Assembly: GCA_036435485.1 (NCBI GenBank)
Contig: CM071595.1
Span: 106,384,580-106,448,579, forward strand
DNA length: 64,000 nt
Reading direction: 5' to 3'
DNA from: Saposhnikovia divaricata
Taxonomy: Eukaryota; Streptophyta; Magnoliopsida; Apiales; Apiaceae
Part shown: piece by piece, positions 11,853 through 23,600 of the stretch
How the letters are laid out: every line of letters starts with the position of its first letter
Numbering within the stretch: the stretch's first letter is position 1
Position numbers and translations under genes: made by a program
The notes under the pieces: model-generated
Told to the model about the DNA's origin: nothing
The model's input: only the letters and a program-made list of their open reading frames with translations
Database searches by the model: none

Positions 11853-13652
11853 ACTACCCCCGAGTCCATATTGCCATTGAAAATGAGACGTGGAATCAAA
11901 AACTGCTTTGTCAAAACTTCGATGTGAGAGTTGTGCTCGCTATAGATTGCTGTAGATGAAAGCATAACTATCTCAAGTGCCTTGGGATCGCATCGTGACC
12001 CCTATGAATTTGAATGGTTTCGGACAGCTATCGTGTCTCGAGATCTACTCCCAGCCTCTAAGATGATGACACGTGTTGTGTGTCTTTCAATTAATGCGAA
12101 GCCAAGTATATATAAGTAATGGTGACCTCAAAGGGTCCTTCCAAGCACAATGTGGTCATGCAGGGATCTTGAGAGGCGACCCCATAGGGCCTTGCAATCA
12201 TAATATGTTATAATTATATTTTCTGTTCGGCTGATGTGTGAGCTCAGGCTTTCACCTATATCTTCAGGTCTTTTTAAAGTATGATGAGAAGACTCTCCTC
12301 TGTTCCTTGTTATTATGATGAGAGGCATCCTCATAAGTTGAGAGGACTACCTTTGTTTAGAGGACTCCCTTTATGGAGAGGACTCCTCGCCTCTTGTTGA
12401 TATAATGAGAGGACTCCTTACAGCCCCATATGTTGAGAAGACTTCATACAGTTTCATATGTTGTGAGGACTCCTCCTCATAGCAGTACATGGTCCTGGTT
12501 AATATGTCGGTATGAGATCTGTACTAGATTTCCGGACTCGTCAGCCCAATATTATCCTCAATTCTCATAATGGGTCTACTTAGAGCCCATATCAATTTTT
12601 GAGCATAACAACTACCCCCAAGTTCTTGGTACAGGCAGCTGTAGTGGAGAACTATTTTTTATGGTCTTCAAAATTTCTTCAAAATTATTTTGAACTTGTG
12701 CAAAAATAAAATCAAAACAATTTAACTATTATTTTGGAAAATTTTCCTCGCACATATAATAATTTTTTCCTTTTTCCCTTTGCTTCGCGTAGCGAGGTAC
12801 TCTTTATTCACCTCGCTTGGTCACCTCGCCTAGCAAAATTTTATTACATATGGCTAGCGCCCAGTTGAATAGACATGTTTTCATGCATATTTTTTTTTGT
12901 TTTGTTGACATTGGGTGGGACCCACTACCAATTCTTCATGTTGTCTTCGTAGCTTTTGAATTCATATTGCCTTGTAATTTTCTTTTATTTCCTTGCGGTC
13001 CCCGCATGTATAGGCAGCTTTGCTTTTGATAGCCACATACTCAGCCTCCTCGCCAACATTGTTCTCACAACCATGCAATGCTTTTTTATTTGTTTTTTAA
13101 TATGCGAAGTGGAGCCGTCCTCGCGTGTAGACATGTCCTCGCGTGTGGCTATTCCTTTTTTTTTTTGGTTTCAAGAGCAGGCCTTCTATTTGTACTTTCA
13201 CCTTGCTGAATTCTCTCTTTTTTTTTCTCGCGCGTATCCAGTGCCTTGTTGACATCCTCGCCAAATTTTGGTGATCAATTCTTTTTTGCTTTGAATTTTC
13301 TTGTGTAAATATCTTGTAGTGCGGGTCCTGCCATCTATTTAAATCTAGCCTTCTGATTTGTACACGCAAGCCTGCCTTCACATGTTGCCATGGTTGTAAC
13401 CCTGAGCTCGCACCTCTTCTCCATGCGAGGACACCTCATTTATTTTTTCTTTTTCTCCAAGCATGCCTCCATCTTTTCGGATAGATTTTTAACATTAAAA
13501 AATCTAGCCTTATTTCAAATATATATCCGACTTGTATTTTTAATGTGAGCCCATAAATCAACTTTTATAAATCCAACTTCAAATCAAATATTTCGGTCCG
13601 TAGAATTTTTAAAACCCAAATTGTATATTATATTGGGCTTCTTCATACCACG
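11853..13652. other. Unassigned DNA between the two LTR-like repeats
   Basis: No convincing coding region. It opens with ACTACCCCCGAG, which on the minus strand is purine-rich and could be the polypurine tract of a minus-oriented element. A second, related junction is at about 12588-12622 (GAGCATAACA then ACTACCCCCAAG), so another LTR of a related family may end at 12610. Between 12260 and 12480 an imperfect motif AGAGGACTCC recurs about every 40 bp. From 12780 to 13440 CCTCGC recurs often. Confidence 0.4.
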
Positions 13653-13664
13653 CCTATAAATAAG
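13653..13664 (+). promoter_or_regulatory. Candidate TATA box
   Basis: CCTATAAATAAG lies 28 bp before a typical plant start region (CATTATTCACCACTC). A plausible donor AAG|GT at 13818/13819 and acceptor TATCAG at 13986 follow, giving a possible 168 bp intron before the small ORF at 14025. It could be a host promoter or the promoter of an unrecognised LTR. Confidence 0.4.
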
Positions 13665-14024
13665 CTTTCATGGGTTCATTATTCACCACTCTTCAAAAAC
13701 ACAAATAACTTAACACCCACCTTGCTCCAAGATCTACGATGCTTTGTGTATGCGAGTTATCTAGTGCACACGCATCCAAGTTCTTCGCGTTCATCCGGAT
13801 TTACACTTTCCGAATAAGGTTCGATGCCCCAATCCTTTAAATTGCTTTTTTTTCTCCTATTTACTTGTATAATCACCATGATTGCCCATGCCATATGCTC
13901 TCCATGCTTGCATAATTATCACATACATGCTTCGCACATACACTCAAGCTTTTTGCTTAATTGAATCGTCCACCCCCAAGTATCAGTTTTGATTTTGAAG
14001 AGAAGTGACAACGAACAGACTCAT

Positions 14025-14823
14025 ATGCAGCACAAAAGGACTAAAATCATTGTAGGTCCTAAGGAAGGCTTTAATAGAGAGACTCGTTCATACGCTTGGA
14101 GACTGAAGAAGATGACTCTGTTAGGAGTTGTCCCACATCGGTTGTGGGAAGGGAAGATTGCTACTTAATAAGCAGCCAGATTAACTCCATTAGTATGAGG
14201 CCTTTTGGGATATGCCCAAAAACAAATCCGTGCGGGCTCGGCCCAAAGCGGACAATATCATACTAATGTGGAGTTAAGGTCTGCTTAGCAAGCCCAACAA
14301 GTGGTATCAGAGCTTCAGGTTATAACGATCCATAACGATCTCAATGGGCGCCAGATGGATCCAGGAAGAGGCAGATGGGCTAACCCGGATTGGGCTTAAG
14401 GGGGAGCAGGTGGGCCTTCCAGTATGGGCCTAGGGGGAGCCAGATGGCCAGGAACTTCCAGTATGGGTCAAGGGGAGCAGATCACACAGAATGGAAGCAG
14501 ATTCGACAGGTGTCGAGCTCGATGTGTGAAGGGGGAGATTGTTAGGAGTTGTCCCACATCGGTTGTAGGAAGGGCAGATTGTTAGTTAATAAGCAGCCAG
14601 ATTAACTCCATTAGTATGAGGCCTTTTGGGATATGCCCAAAAACAAATCCGTGCGGGCTCGGCCCAAAGCGGACAATATCATACTAATGTGGAGTTAAGA
14701 TCTGCTTAGCAAGCCCAACAGACTCTCCCTAGTTTTAGCTCCTCCCGCATTCCCTTATCAGAGAGGCGGCTTCTAAGTAAAGAAAAGGGTCCAGTACAGC
14801 TACAGAGGGCTCATGCTAAATAG
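14025..14823 (+). pseudogene. Small ORF of unknown function interrupted by a TRIM
   Basis: From the ATG at 14025 the frame runs through MQHKRTKIIVGPKEG and YAWRLKKM until the TRIM enters at 14119. Past the TRIM, and counting the 5 bp target duplication once, the same frame stays open to TAG at 14821-14823, about 63 codons in all. That the frame is kept through the insertion site is mild support for former coding. It lies downstream of the TATA box at 13653 and a possible intron. I do not recognise it; an open frame of this size could be chance. Confidence 0.25.
14119..14720 (+). mobile_element. TRIM, complete, 602 bp, TSD GACTC
   Basis: A terminal-repeat retrotransposon in miniature. Two 181 bp LTRs (14119-14299 and 14540-14720) begin TGTTAGGAGTTGTCCCACAT and end AAGCCCAACA. 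They differ at about five positions. The primer-binding site TGGTATCAGAGC (initiator tRNA-Met) is at 14302-14313, and the polypurine tract AAGGGGGAGAT directly precedes the second LTR. The ~240 bp interior codes for nothing. GACTC flanks it at 14114-14118 and 14721-14725. It must move using another element's proteins. Confidence 0.96.
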
Positions 14824-14877
14824 AATGCTCATCCTTCTTACATAGACAGATTACTGTGTGTGGATGTTTATATAAAC

Positions 14878-15924
14878 TGTTATAGGGAGAAATTGCTATA
14901 ACAATATTTATGAAGGTTGTTGGAATCATGGAGCAAAATACAAATATTTTGCTAAGAACACGAAGAACACAGAAGGAGATTGATGATTTTTGTGGCTGAT
15001 CTTCTTTGTTGATTCGTTGAATGTCAGAGAAAAACTATTTATTCTCTCTTGCTGCCAACTGTCAATCAATTCTAACAAGAGGCATACGTACCCTATTTAT
15101 AGGGAGTCAAGCCACACGTAGTTCTTGGAGAAGAAGTTACCCAGACGAGCTAGGCTTTTTGTAGGCCCATCTTGGCCCAAATCCACTAGACTTCTATGGA
15201 CTAATATAATTTATCCATTAATCCTGCTCATGACATATGGCCCAATAAAGGTTACCTATGGCTAACATGATGCTAGAATCACGAGGCCTCACTGGCGAGG
15301 CTAATGGAGAGCTCATAAGGGCCTCGCACGCGACCTCACTGGGCTAAGTCATGCAAGGTGATCCCAGGTGTGGGTACAAGCATGCAACCTCCTAGGTGCA
15401 GGCATGCGACCATGTTGGTACACGCATAGGACCTCCTGTGAGTGCAGGCATACGACCTCCTCAGTACAGGCATGCGACCTCATGGGTACAGGCATGCGAC
15501 CTCCTCGATACAGGCATGCGACCTCGTGGGTATAGGCATGCAACCTCCTCGGTACAGGCATGCGACCTCGTGGGTACAGGCATGCGACCTCCTCGGTATA
15601 GGCATACGACCTTCTGCCAAGTATATTGTGCATTAGGATACCTCCACTCATGCGACCTCTTTGGGCTTAGCTATGAGTCTTTATAATAAGAATATATTAG
15701 GTCACACTGGACCTTATAGAGAGATGAGGCAGGTGCGATCCCATACTGGGGTCTGCTTAGCGAATTCGACCCGTGGCTCGTGGTCGTAGACTTTCATAAA
15801 GAATATTGTGTTGGTGGTGGGCTTTAGTGACCCAATCTTCATCTTTAGGCCCATTATAAGTTGTGGACCACTATTTCAGCCCATTAGGTCTGCTTAGGAC
15901 TTATGCCAAGATTTGGGCATAACA
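14878..15924 (-). mobile_element. Right ~1 kb LTR-like repeat (1,047 bp) flanked by TAAAC
   Basis: It begins TGTTATAGGGAG and ends GGGCATAACA. TAAAC stands directly on both sides (14873-14877 and 15925-15929), so on its own it looks like a solo LTR with a perfect target duplication. The minus strand carries TATA-like CCTATAAATAGGG near 15100. Unlike the left copy it has no gypsy LTR inside. The ~40 bp before it also match the flank of the left copy, which a simple two-LTR element would not give. Confidence 0.65.
15371..15613. repeat. Minisatellite, about 11 units of ~23 bp
   Basis: Same unit as at 11339-11520 (core CAGGCATGCGACCTC) but about eleven copies, so the array has changed length since the two LTR-like copies separated. 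Frames reading through it are artefacts of the repeat. Confidence 0.85.
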
Positions 15925-15929
15925 TAAAC

Positions 15930-17222
15930 TATCAAGACATGTGCAAATGAAAATTCTTAAACCATAACATAGTAAAAGTAGCTTGTGCAATGCTTTTCGA
16001 ACTTAATCTATAATATTATGCCTAAAGAAATGAACTTGGATTGGAGTTTCCAATACTCAAGATTTTTAAAATTTTAATCATAGCAATGTCATTATGCAAT
16101 GGCCATACTAAGAATATAACATGTTGGTACCTCTTATCTTATAAGAGATCTAAAGAGGGTTCGAGTTTTGGTCGAGACAACGGTGCTCGATATGAGAGCT
16201 GGGTAGACCGAAGTACCAAAGTGAAGAAATTGAGAAAGGAAGATATGTGTGTAGAGACAGTGAGAGAGGCTAGTATAGTAGCATGAAGAATTTGCTGTCT
16301 TTCATTACAATTTTTAAATTTAAATAGAGAATGGGTGAAAGACAAGTTTACCTTTTTTTTAACAAAACTTACTAAAATAACCATTTTCATTATTTTTGAC
16401 AAAAATACCTGATTGATTACGAATTTATTGAATGGGTATCACCTAATACACATTTATAGTTGGAGTATTATGTAGTGTTTAAGCAATCCTCAATGGAGTA
16501 ATTTATATCACGCAATTTCCAATGGAGTATTACTAATTTATTAATATTATTTTTTATGAAATACGTAATTCATATATGAGTTTTGACTGAATAAGCAATT
16601 GTCATATGCGTAACCAGCAAAAAGGAAAACGAAATATGCAACCGTGATTTGCGTATCTTGCATATTCCTATATCTGTCTAACAGTCTATGATTTACTTTA
16701 TGTTACTTTATTTTTCATAATAAAACGGTGACCATACATGCTTTTGAAAGAAAAAGATCACGGGGACAACCCCTTGTGGTCCCACCATCTTGGCAGCAGC
16801 AGTCAGCAGTACTCCATACTCCAGTTTCAAAGGCAAAGCAGTTGAACAATTATAAATTCATAATACGCAATTTGTGATTGGGTATTAAAATGGGTATAAT
16901 TGGCCAATAGTTTAAAACTGTTATTTTTGTTAAAACACATCTGAAAACAGGTTATTTTTGTCATTTTTTCATAAAGAATTATTTAGAGTTTCCTATATAC
17001 GAAAAATTATCACCGAATTATTATCTTTATTACTTTTTAATAATTTTTTTGCTTCATTCATACATCCTTAAAAGTAGGTCCCCCCCATATAAAGCGCATA
17101 TAAATATTAAGTATTATCTTTTCTTTTATTTTCAAAATTATATTAAAATTTAAAATTTAATAATACTCATATTTGTATTACAATAATTGTTATTTTATTT
17201 ATTATTTTATCCTAAAATCTTT
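15930..17222. other. AT-rich flank, probably the distal 5' side of the transporter gene
   Basis: No gene is recognised. If the upstream insertions are removed mentally, this joins 6459 and would be further 5' sequence of the minus-strand transporter gene. On the minus strand 16180-16280 is rich in C and T (CTCTCTCACTGTCTCTAC), as plant leaders often are. That is a weak hint only. Confidence 0.35.
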
Positions 17223-17504
17223 ACAATATGAGAAAAGACCCCCAATATCACAATTTTAGAATAATTTGTTCAAAATGTCACAACTCAAAACATTGGTCTC
17301 AAATATCACACTAACACACACTATCGTGTAGCGATTTGAATTTTTTTTTATATAGACAATGCTACAATATGAGAAAAGGCCCCCAATATCACAATTTTAG
17401 AATAATTGCTTCAAAATGTCATAACTCAAAACATTGGTCTCAAATATCACACTAACACACACTATTGTGTAGCGTTTTGATTTTTTTTTATATAGACAAT
17501 GCTA
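17223..17504. repeat. Tandem duplication, 2 x 141 bp
   Basis: ACAATATGAGAAAAG at 17223 recurs at 17364, with the following ~140 bp, including AATATCACACTAACACACAC and a T-run, nearly the same. Only a handful of bases differ. No coding capacity; origin unknown. Confidence 0.85.
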
Positions 17505-19528
17505 CATCGTGTAACGTTTAAGGGAGTTGAAACGTTACACGAAGCGTTTGGGGGTAGGAGATGAAGCTAAAGGATATAGCGTTTGGGGTGGGGGGAATCA
17601 CTCAGGTTGATATAGCATTTTGGGTGTGTGTGTGTTTGGGATGTGTAACAACCCCAGATCCGGGGTCGGGGATCCGATCGTTACGGTCTCAATTCCATCA
17701 ATAATACTTGAACTTGAATAAAAACAAATAAACAGCATGCTATGACCCCGCAATAATATCACACCACACAACCAGTTAAGTCCCAAAGATGAAATTGAAA
17801 TAATTCTCTAATCATAGGATCCACAAGCTATAAGTTATTACGAGCCCAAAATGATTATAGAATAAGTTTAATAGTTTCTTGCCGTTGATTAATATAAGTC
17901 ATACATATAAGTAAGTCTGATACATAAAAGCTACCAGTCCAGCTTACTGGCTGCTCCTACCTCAGCAATGGCGGCTATGACATTAGCGGGTAACCCTCTG
18001 ACCGCTGTCACCTGCTTGCGTTGGGTGCGCCTTGTGCGGGCCATCAGATCTAGCTGTTGTTGTGATATAATAAATAAAGCAAGGGTGAGCAATAGCCCAC
18101 CAAAATAATATGTAACTGATTAACAATATATATGACAGTTCAAGAAAATATCTTTGAAACCATATGCCATGCATTAACGAACATAGTGCTAGTATAACGT
18201 AAAAGATGAAGTTACGAGGTACTTAATATGACCTTTAGTTTTGAACATTTTCAAACCCTGCCAACATGATTGATACATTTCTTCAATACATGTTGCAAAA
18301 AATATATAAATTTGGATGATGAACTAATACTGGAGTATTGTTGCGCCAGACGACACCACCTTACGGTGATCAGGCGTAGGCCGTGCATCTCAACATTTGT
18401 TTCTCTACATGTAGAAGGAAGAACATATGGACACCACTATACGCCGGATCTCCCTACCCAACTTTGGGCTTAGATGGGACCGGCACCACTTGGACCCTAT
18501 TTCAAGGATGGACTGTCCCACAGCCTCTTACACCGATTTTAATGATGGACTGTCCCACAGCCTCTTACACAAGTACTCGAGTAAATCCATGACTCTGAAA
18601 CGTAAAGCTCGTCCCCCTTTCCCCAAGTTTAATACTTGTTGATAAGACTCCACAAAGTAGTCGTATCTAGTTGGAAAAGAAAATTCACCAATATTTCCCA
18701 AGCCGTTGCTTGTTAATGGATATCGACTTGTTCCAACAATCTTACCACTCGAATGATGATGAAGCAATAATAAGACTAAATTTGATGAATAGCAACCAGG
18801 TTGCTAGTGAAATGAATTGTTTCAAAAGATTTATGACCGGGCAGTCAAACATAATAAATAACATATCTCAAGTAAGGTTCCCTTATAATTTGGAAATTTT
18901 GAACGAGTACTTAAATCTTCCTAAAAGATAGATTTAAATGAAAAAATGGAGTTTTGGGAACCTTCCCTTGATGGAAACAATCATAATAAGGCTCAGAAAT
19001 ATTTTACATAATTCTTTTGAAGGTCAAAGATAAATTTGGAATAGGATAAATCATGAATATTTAAAGAGTATTTTTAACCAAAATAATTGCTCGTAAATAA
19101 TCCTCGAATGATTATATAAAATAATGTTCACTAAATAAATAAAATCCTGAAATGTAAAATCAAATAATATTCATTAAATAAATCAAAATATTAAATGAAT
19201 ATTCAAAATAATATTCATTAAATAAATATATTTTAAATGAACATTCGAAATAATATTCATTAAGGAAATAACTTTAAATGAATATTCAAAATTATATTCA
19301 TCCAACAAATAAAACTTTAAATGAATATTCAAAATAATATTCATTAAAGAAATAATGGAAAAACATTTATCCAATATTTTCCTCAGAAAATAACCACAAT
19401 ATATGCAGAAATACCGACTCCCCGTCTATATTGGAAGGATGAAAATCATATGCCCTTCACTAAGGGTCATAACAATATCCGACTTATAACTAATATATCA
19501 CATCTAGCTTATAAGCCAATATCAAACC

Positions 19529-20071
19529 TAGGGATGGCAATCGGGTCGGATCGGGTCGGGTTTGGCAAAATCCAAATCCAAACCCGATTTTTTGGATAAA
19601 ACCCGAACCCGACCCGAACCCGAAAAATACCCGAAAACTGAAACCCGAACCCGATCCAATGGATTTCGGGTGGATTTCGGGTATACCCGAAACCCGAAAA
19701 TTTTTGGATTTGGATAATACCCGATACCCGAAATCCGAAAACCCGAAATTTTCAATCATGTTTCATATAACACACACTTTAATATTTTATACATTATAAA
19801 AAGTATTATTTATATTATATAAATAAATTATATTCCGTGCATTAATTTTAATATTTTTATATTTAATTTTGTTATAAAATTTTACATATAATCAATTTTT
19901 AAATGAATTTAAATCATTAAAATAACCAAATAGATTTGATATGAAATACATCTTAAACACTTAGAGTCTAAAATTGTTTTAATATTTCGGTTTTAATAAT
20001 ACAAGGTTATTTGTTATACGATGCACCAATGACTTTTATATAAAATGTATTACATTATTAAATATATTATA

Positions 20072-20113
<42 letters not shown>

Positions 20114-20320
20114 GGGGTTTTTTCGGGTTTCGGGTTCGGATCGGGTTTGGATCGGTTTTCGGGTTTCGGATCGGGTTTCATAATATCCAAATCCAAATCC
20201 AAAAATTTTCGGGTCTGAAAATCAAATCCAAATCCAAATCCAAAAAATCGGGTTCGGATTATCCAAAATTTCGGGTTTCGGATCGGGTATCCGTCGGATC
20301 AGATTTTTTTGCCATCCCTA
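19529..20320. mobile_element. hAT-type MITE, 792 bp, TSD ATCAAACC
   Basis: Terminal inverted repeats TAGGGATGGCAA and TTGCCATCCCTA, and a perfect 8 bp target duplication ATCAAACC at 19521-19528 and 20321-20328, define a hAT-family insertion. Next to each end are arrays of GGGTCGGGT/CCGAACCCG-like words in opposite sense, so the two halves can pair over more than 200 bp. The centre holds an (AT)n run at about 20069-20111. There is no transposase; it is non-autonomous. Confidence 0.94.
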
Positions 20321-20679
20321 ATCAAACCATGAAACCAGTATCACAATATAATTGAAAGCAGGCATGCATGTTATGGCATATGTATAACAGAAATCATATA
20401 TATTATCACAACAACAGCCTTGAAAAGGTTTGAAAACTTGCCTGGTAATCTGGTAGGGATAGTGTGTCCTGGGTCAGTCCGGTGATCTATAAATAATCAA
20501 AATATTCGAGATTAATCACTTAACGCTTTAAGAAGCTAAATGTATACTTTACTTAGGTTAAAACACGTTTTCAGGTTACCTCGTTATGCACACTCTAGTG
20601 TAATTCTTATTAACACCGTTGTAACCCGACACTTGCTCATTATCAAGGCATGTCATTAAACTCACACTTGGTAGGTTCT

Positions 20680-23600
20680 TGTAACAGCCCCAGATCCGGG
20701 GTCAGGGACCTGGTCGTTACGATCTCAATTCCATCAACAATACTTGAACTTGAATCACAATATATAAACAGTATGCTAAGACTCCGCAGTAACATCACCT
20801 CACACAAAACCAGTTATAGTCCCAGAGATGAAATTGAAATAAGTCTCTAATTATCGAATCCACAAATGTAAGTTATTACAACCCAAAATGATTACAACAA
20901 AAATTTAACAGTTCTTGCCGTTGATTAATATTAATTATAGATATAATTAAGGCTGAAAACAAAAGCTGCCAGTTTAGGCTACCTCAGCAATGGCAGCGAT
21001 AAACTAAGCGGGTAGTCCTCTGGCTGGAGCCACCTGCTTGCGCCGAGTGCGCCTTACGCGGGCCATCAGACCTAGCTGTTGTTGTGATATAAATAATAAA
21101 GCAAGGGTGAGCAATAGCCCACCAACAATAATGTATACTGAACAATAATATATACAACAGTTCAAAGGTATTTTTGAAACCATATGCCATGCATTAACGA
21201 ACATAGTGCTAGTATAAGGTAAAAGATGAAGTTACAAGGTAACTCAAAATATATCTTTCGTAGAAATATCTGCTATGCAAAAATATGAGCCAGATATCAT
21301 CACATCTCATAAAAAGGAAATTGCGGGAAAAATATGTAATCCCAGTCTTAAACACTTTTCAACCCTCCAACACCGATAATGTTGCAGAAAATTTCTAACT
21401 TTGAAAGATTAACTAATACTGGAGCATTGACGCACTAGAAGCCATAACATTTACGATGATCAGTCGCATGTTATGCTTCCCATCTTTGTTCTCTACTTGT
21501 AGAAGGAAGCACCGACGGATTTACTTGTCTATCGCCCTCTGGAACCCCCGGCCAACGGTTGGGCCATTGCTGGACCGGCGCCACTCGGTCACTTACACGG
21601 CTCCTAGTTCGAATAACATCCATGACTCTCAAACTTAAAGTTCGTCCCCCTTTCCCCAAGTATAATACTTCTTGATAAGATTCCACAAAGTAGTCGTATC
21701 TAGTTGGAAAGGAAAACTCACCAATATTTCCCAAGCAGTTGCTTGTTAATGGATACAGACTTGTTCCGATCATTTTACCCCTCGAATGATGAGGAAGTAA
21801 CAAAAGATTCAAACGATGAATAGCAACTCAGTTGCGAGTGAAAGAATAACTTCAAAATATTTATGACCTGGAAGTCAAATAAAATAAATAACAATTTTCA
21901 AGCTAGGTTCCCTTATAATTTGGAAGATATATTTGAATGAAGAATAGAAATTGTGAGAACCTTCCTTGATAAAAATAATAGTAATAATAAGACTCTGAAA
22001 TAATTTACATAATATTTGGAGGTAGAAAATAATATTTGAATAAAATGAATCATTCTAGAAACAAGTTAAAAGAATTAAATAAATATTCCAAGAATATTTA
22101 TTAAATCATAAATATTTAAATAATATTCTTAATATAAAATATTGCTCAAAATAACCCTTGAATAAGTATGTATAAAAATATTTATTAAATAGATAATTCC
22201 TCGAATAATTGTTCAAAATAATGTTCATAAGAAAATAAGACCTTAAATGAATATTCAGAATGATATTCATTAAATAAGTAAAGCTCAAAAGGGAATATTG
22301 GAAATAATATTCATTTAATATTCCTCGACTGAGGTAATACTCAAGTAACATTCCTCGAAAGATTTCATAATCAAATAACAATCCTCAAAATAATAATATT
22401 CTGTCACTGGAATCCCTCCGGGTTTCCACGACTATCTATATATTTCAAAATACCGACTCCCGGTCTATACTTGAAGAATGAAATCATATGCCCTTCACTA
22501 AGGGTCTTAGCAATATCCGGCTTATAACTGATAAATTATCTATCTATCTTATAAGCCAACATTAAGTCAGGGAACAAGTATCACAATATAATTTAAAAGC
22601 AGGCATGCATGCTATGGCATATGTATAACAACAATCAATCATATATATTATCACAACAACAGTTCCAAAGTATTGGAAACTTGCCTGGTAATCTGGTAGG
22701 GATAGTGTGCCCATGGTTAGTCCGGTGATCTATAAATAATCAAATATCCGAGATTAGTCATTTAACACTTTGAAAGGTTAAGTATATACTTTACTTAGGT
22801 TAAAACACGTTTTCGAGTTATCTCGTTATGTACACTCTAGTGTACTCTTTTTATCACCGTTACGATCCGACACTTGCTCGTTATCAGGGCATGTCATTTT
22901 ACTTATACTTCGTAGATACTTAAGCCATATAAGTTCTAAGGTCGAAAGATTATACCTCGAGATTTATCGATCGTTATCTAAGTGGTTTTTCAAAGTTATA
23001 GCCAAGTATCTTTTTTAGGGGTTCATTCGCACTTAACCTTGATTCGAATATTTTATAAAATCGAAAAACGATCCGTTTGACACAATGTTTTCTCTTACAC
23101 CTTCCTTATGTTCTCTAATATTTAATTATCAAGATTTGCCACTGAATTATTCATGTGAAGGGGGTTCAGTTTCAGTTACAAACTCGCACTTACGGTTTCG
23201 AACGACTTTCACTAAATCGGCCATATCTCCTAAACCGTAAGTCCTTTTGTTTCGATTCTTGCGCCAAAACGATCTATGACTCGAGATCTATAAGGTCAGT
23301 CCATATAATCATTAAGGTCAGAGAATTATGGCTACTGTCATGCACGGATTTTAAGGGTTAACAAAATTTCGGCATTACGATGGCTATAAATTGAACGTTT
23401 CCAAATTCGTTTCAACAAAACCAAGACACACCGGGCATACCAAACATCTTATACACATAATACTCATCTTAAAAAGTACAAGAATATCTCACTTCATCAT
23501 TATAACCATCAAATCTCGTAGATCAACAAAACAAACTACATAATCATGCTTACATGTTTATATCAACACCATGACTATAACTAATCTAAAACCATCAAGA

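Noticed and set aside
12817..13381. Overlapping frames of 70-98 codons on both strands
   Set aside because: Low-complexity T-rich and CCTCGC-rich DNA; no motif or context supports a gene.
14302..14313. TGGTATCAGAGC sequences as possible tRNA fragments (also 70, 32741 and 62952)
   Set aside because: Each stands 2-4 bases from an LTR; they are primer-binding sites, and no tRNA cloverleaf surrounds them.
18671..18931. ORF of 86 codons and near twin at 33791-34051
   Set aside because: These are the same place in the two LTRs of element B. Other LTR copies do not keep the frame.
19490..19759. Gly/Ser-rich frames (SGSGF-like)
   Set aside because: Translation of the GGGTCGGGT word array of the hAT MITE.
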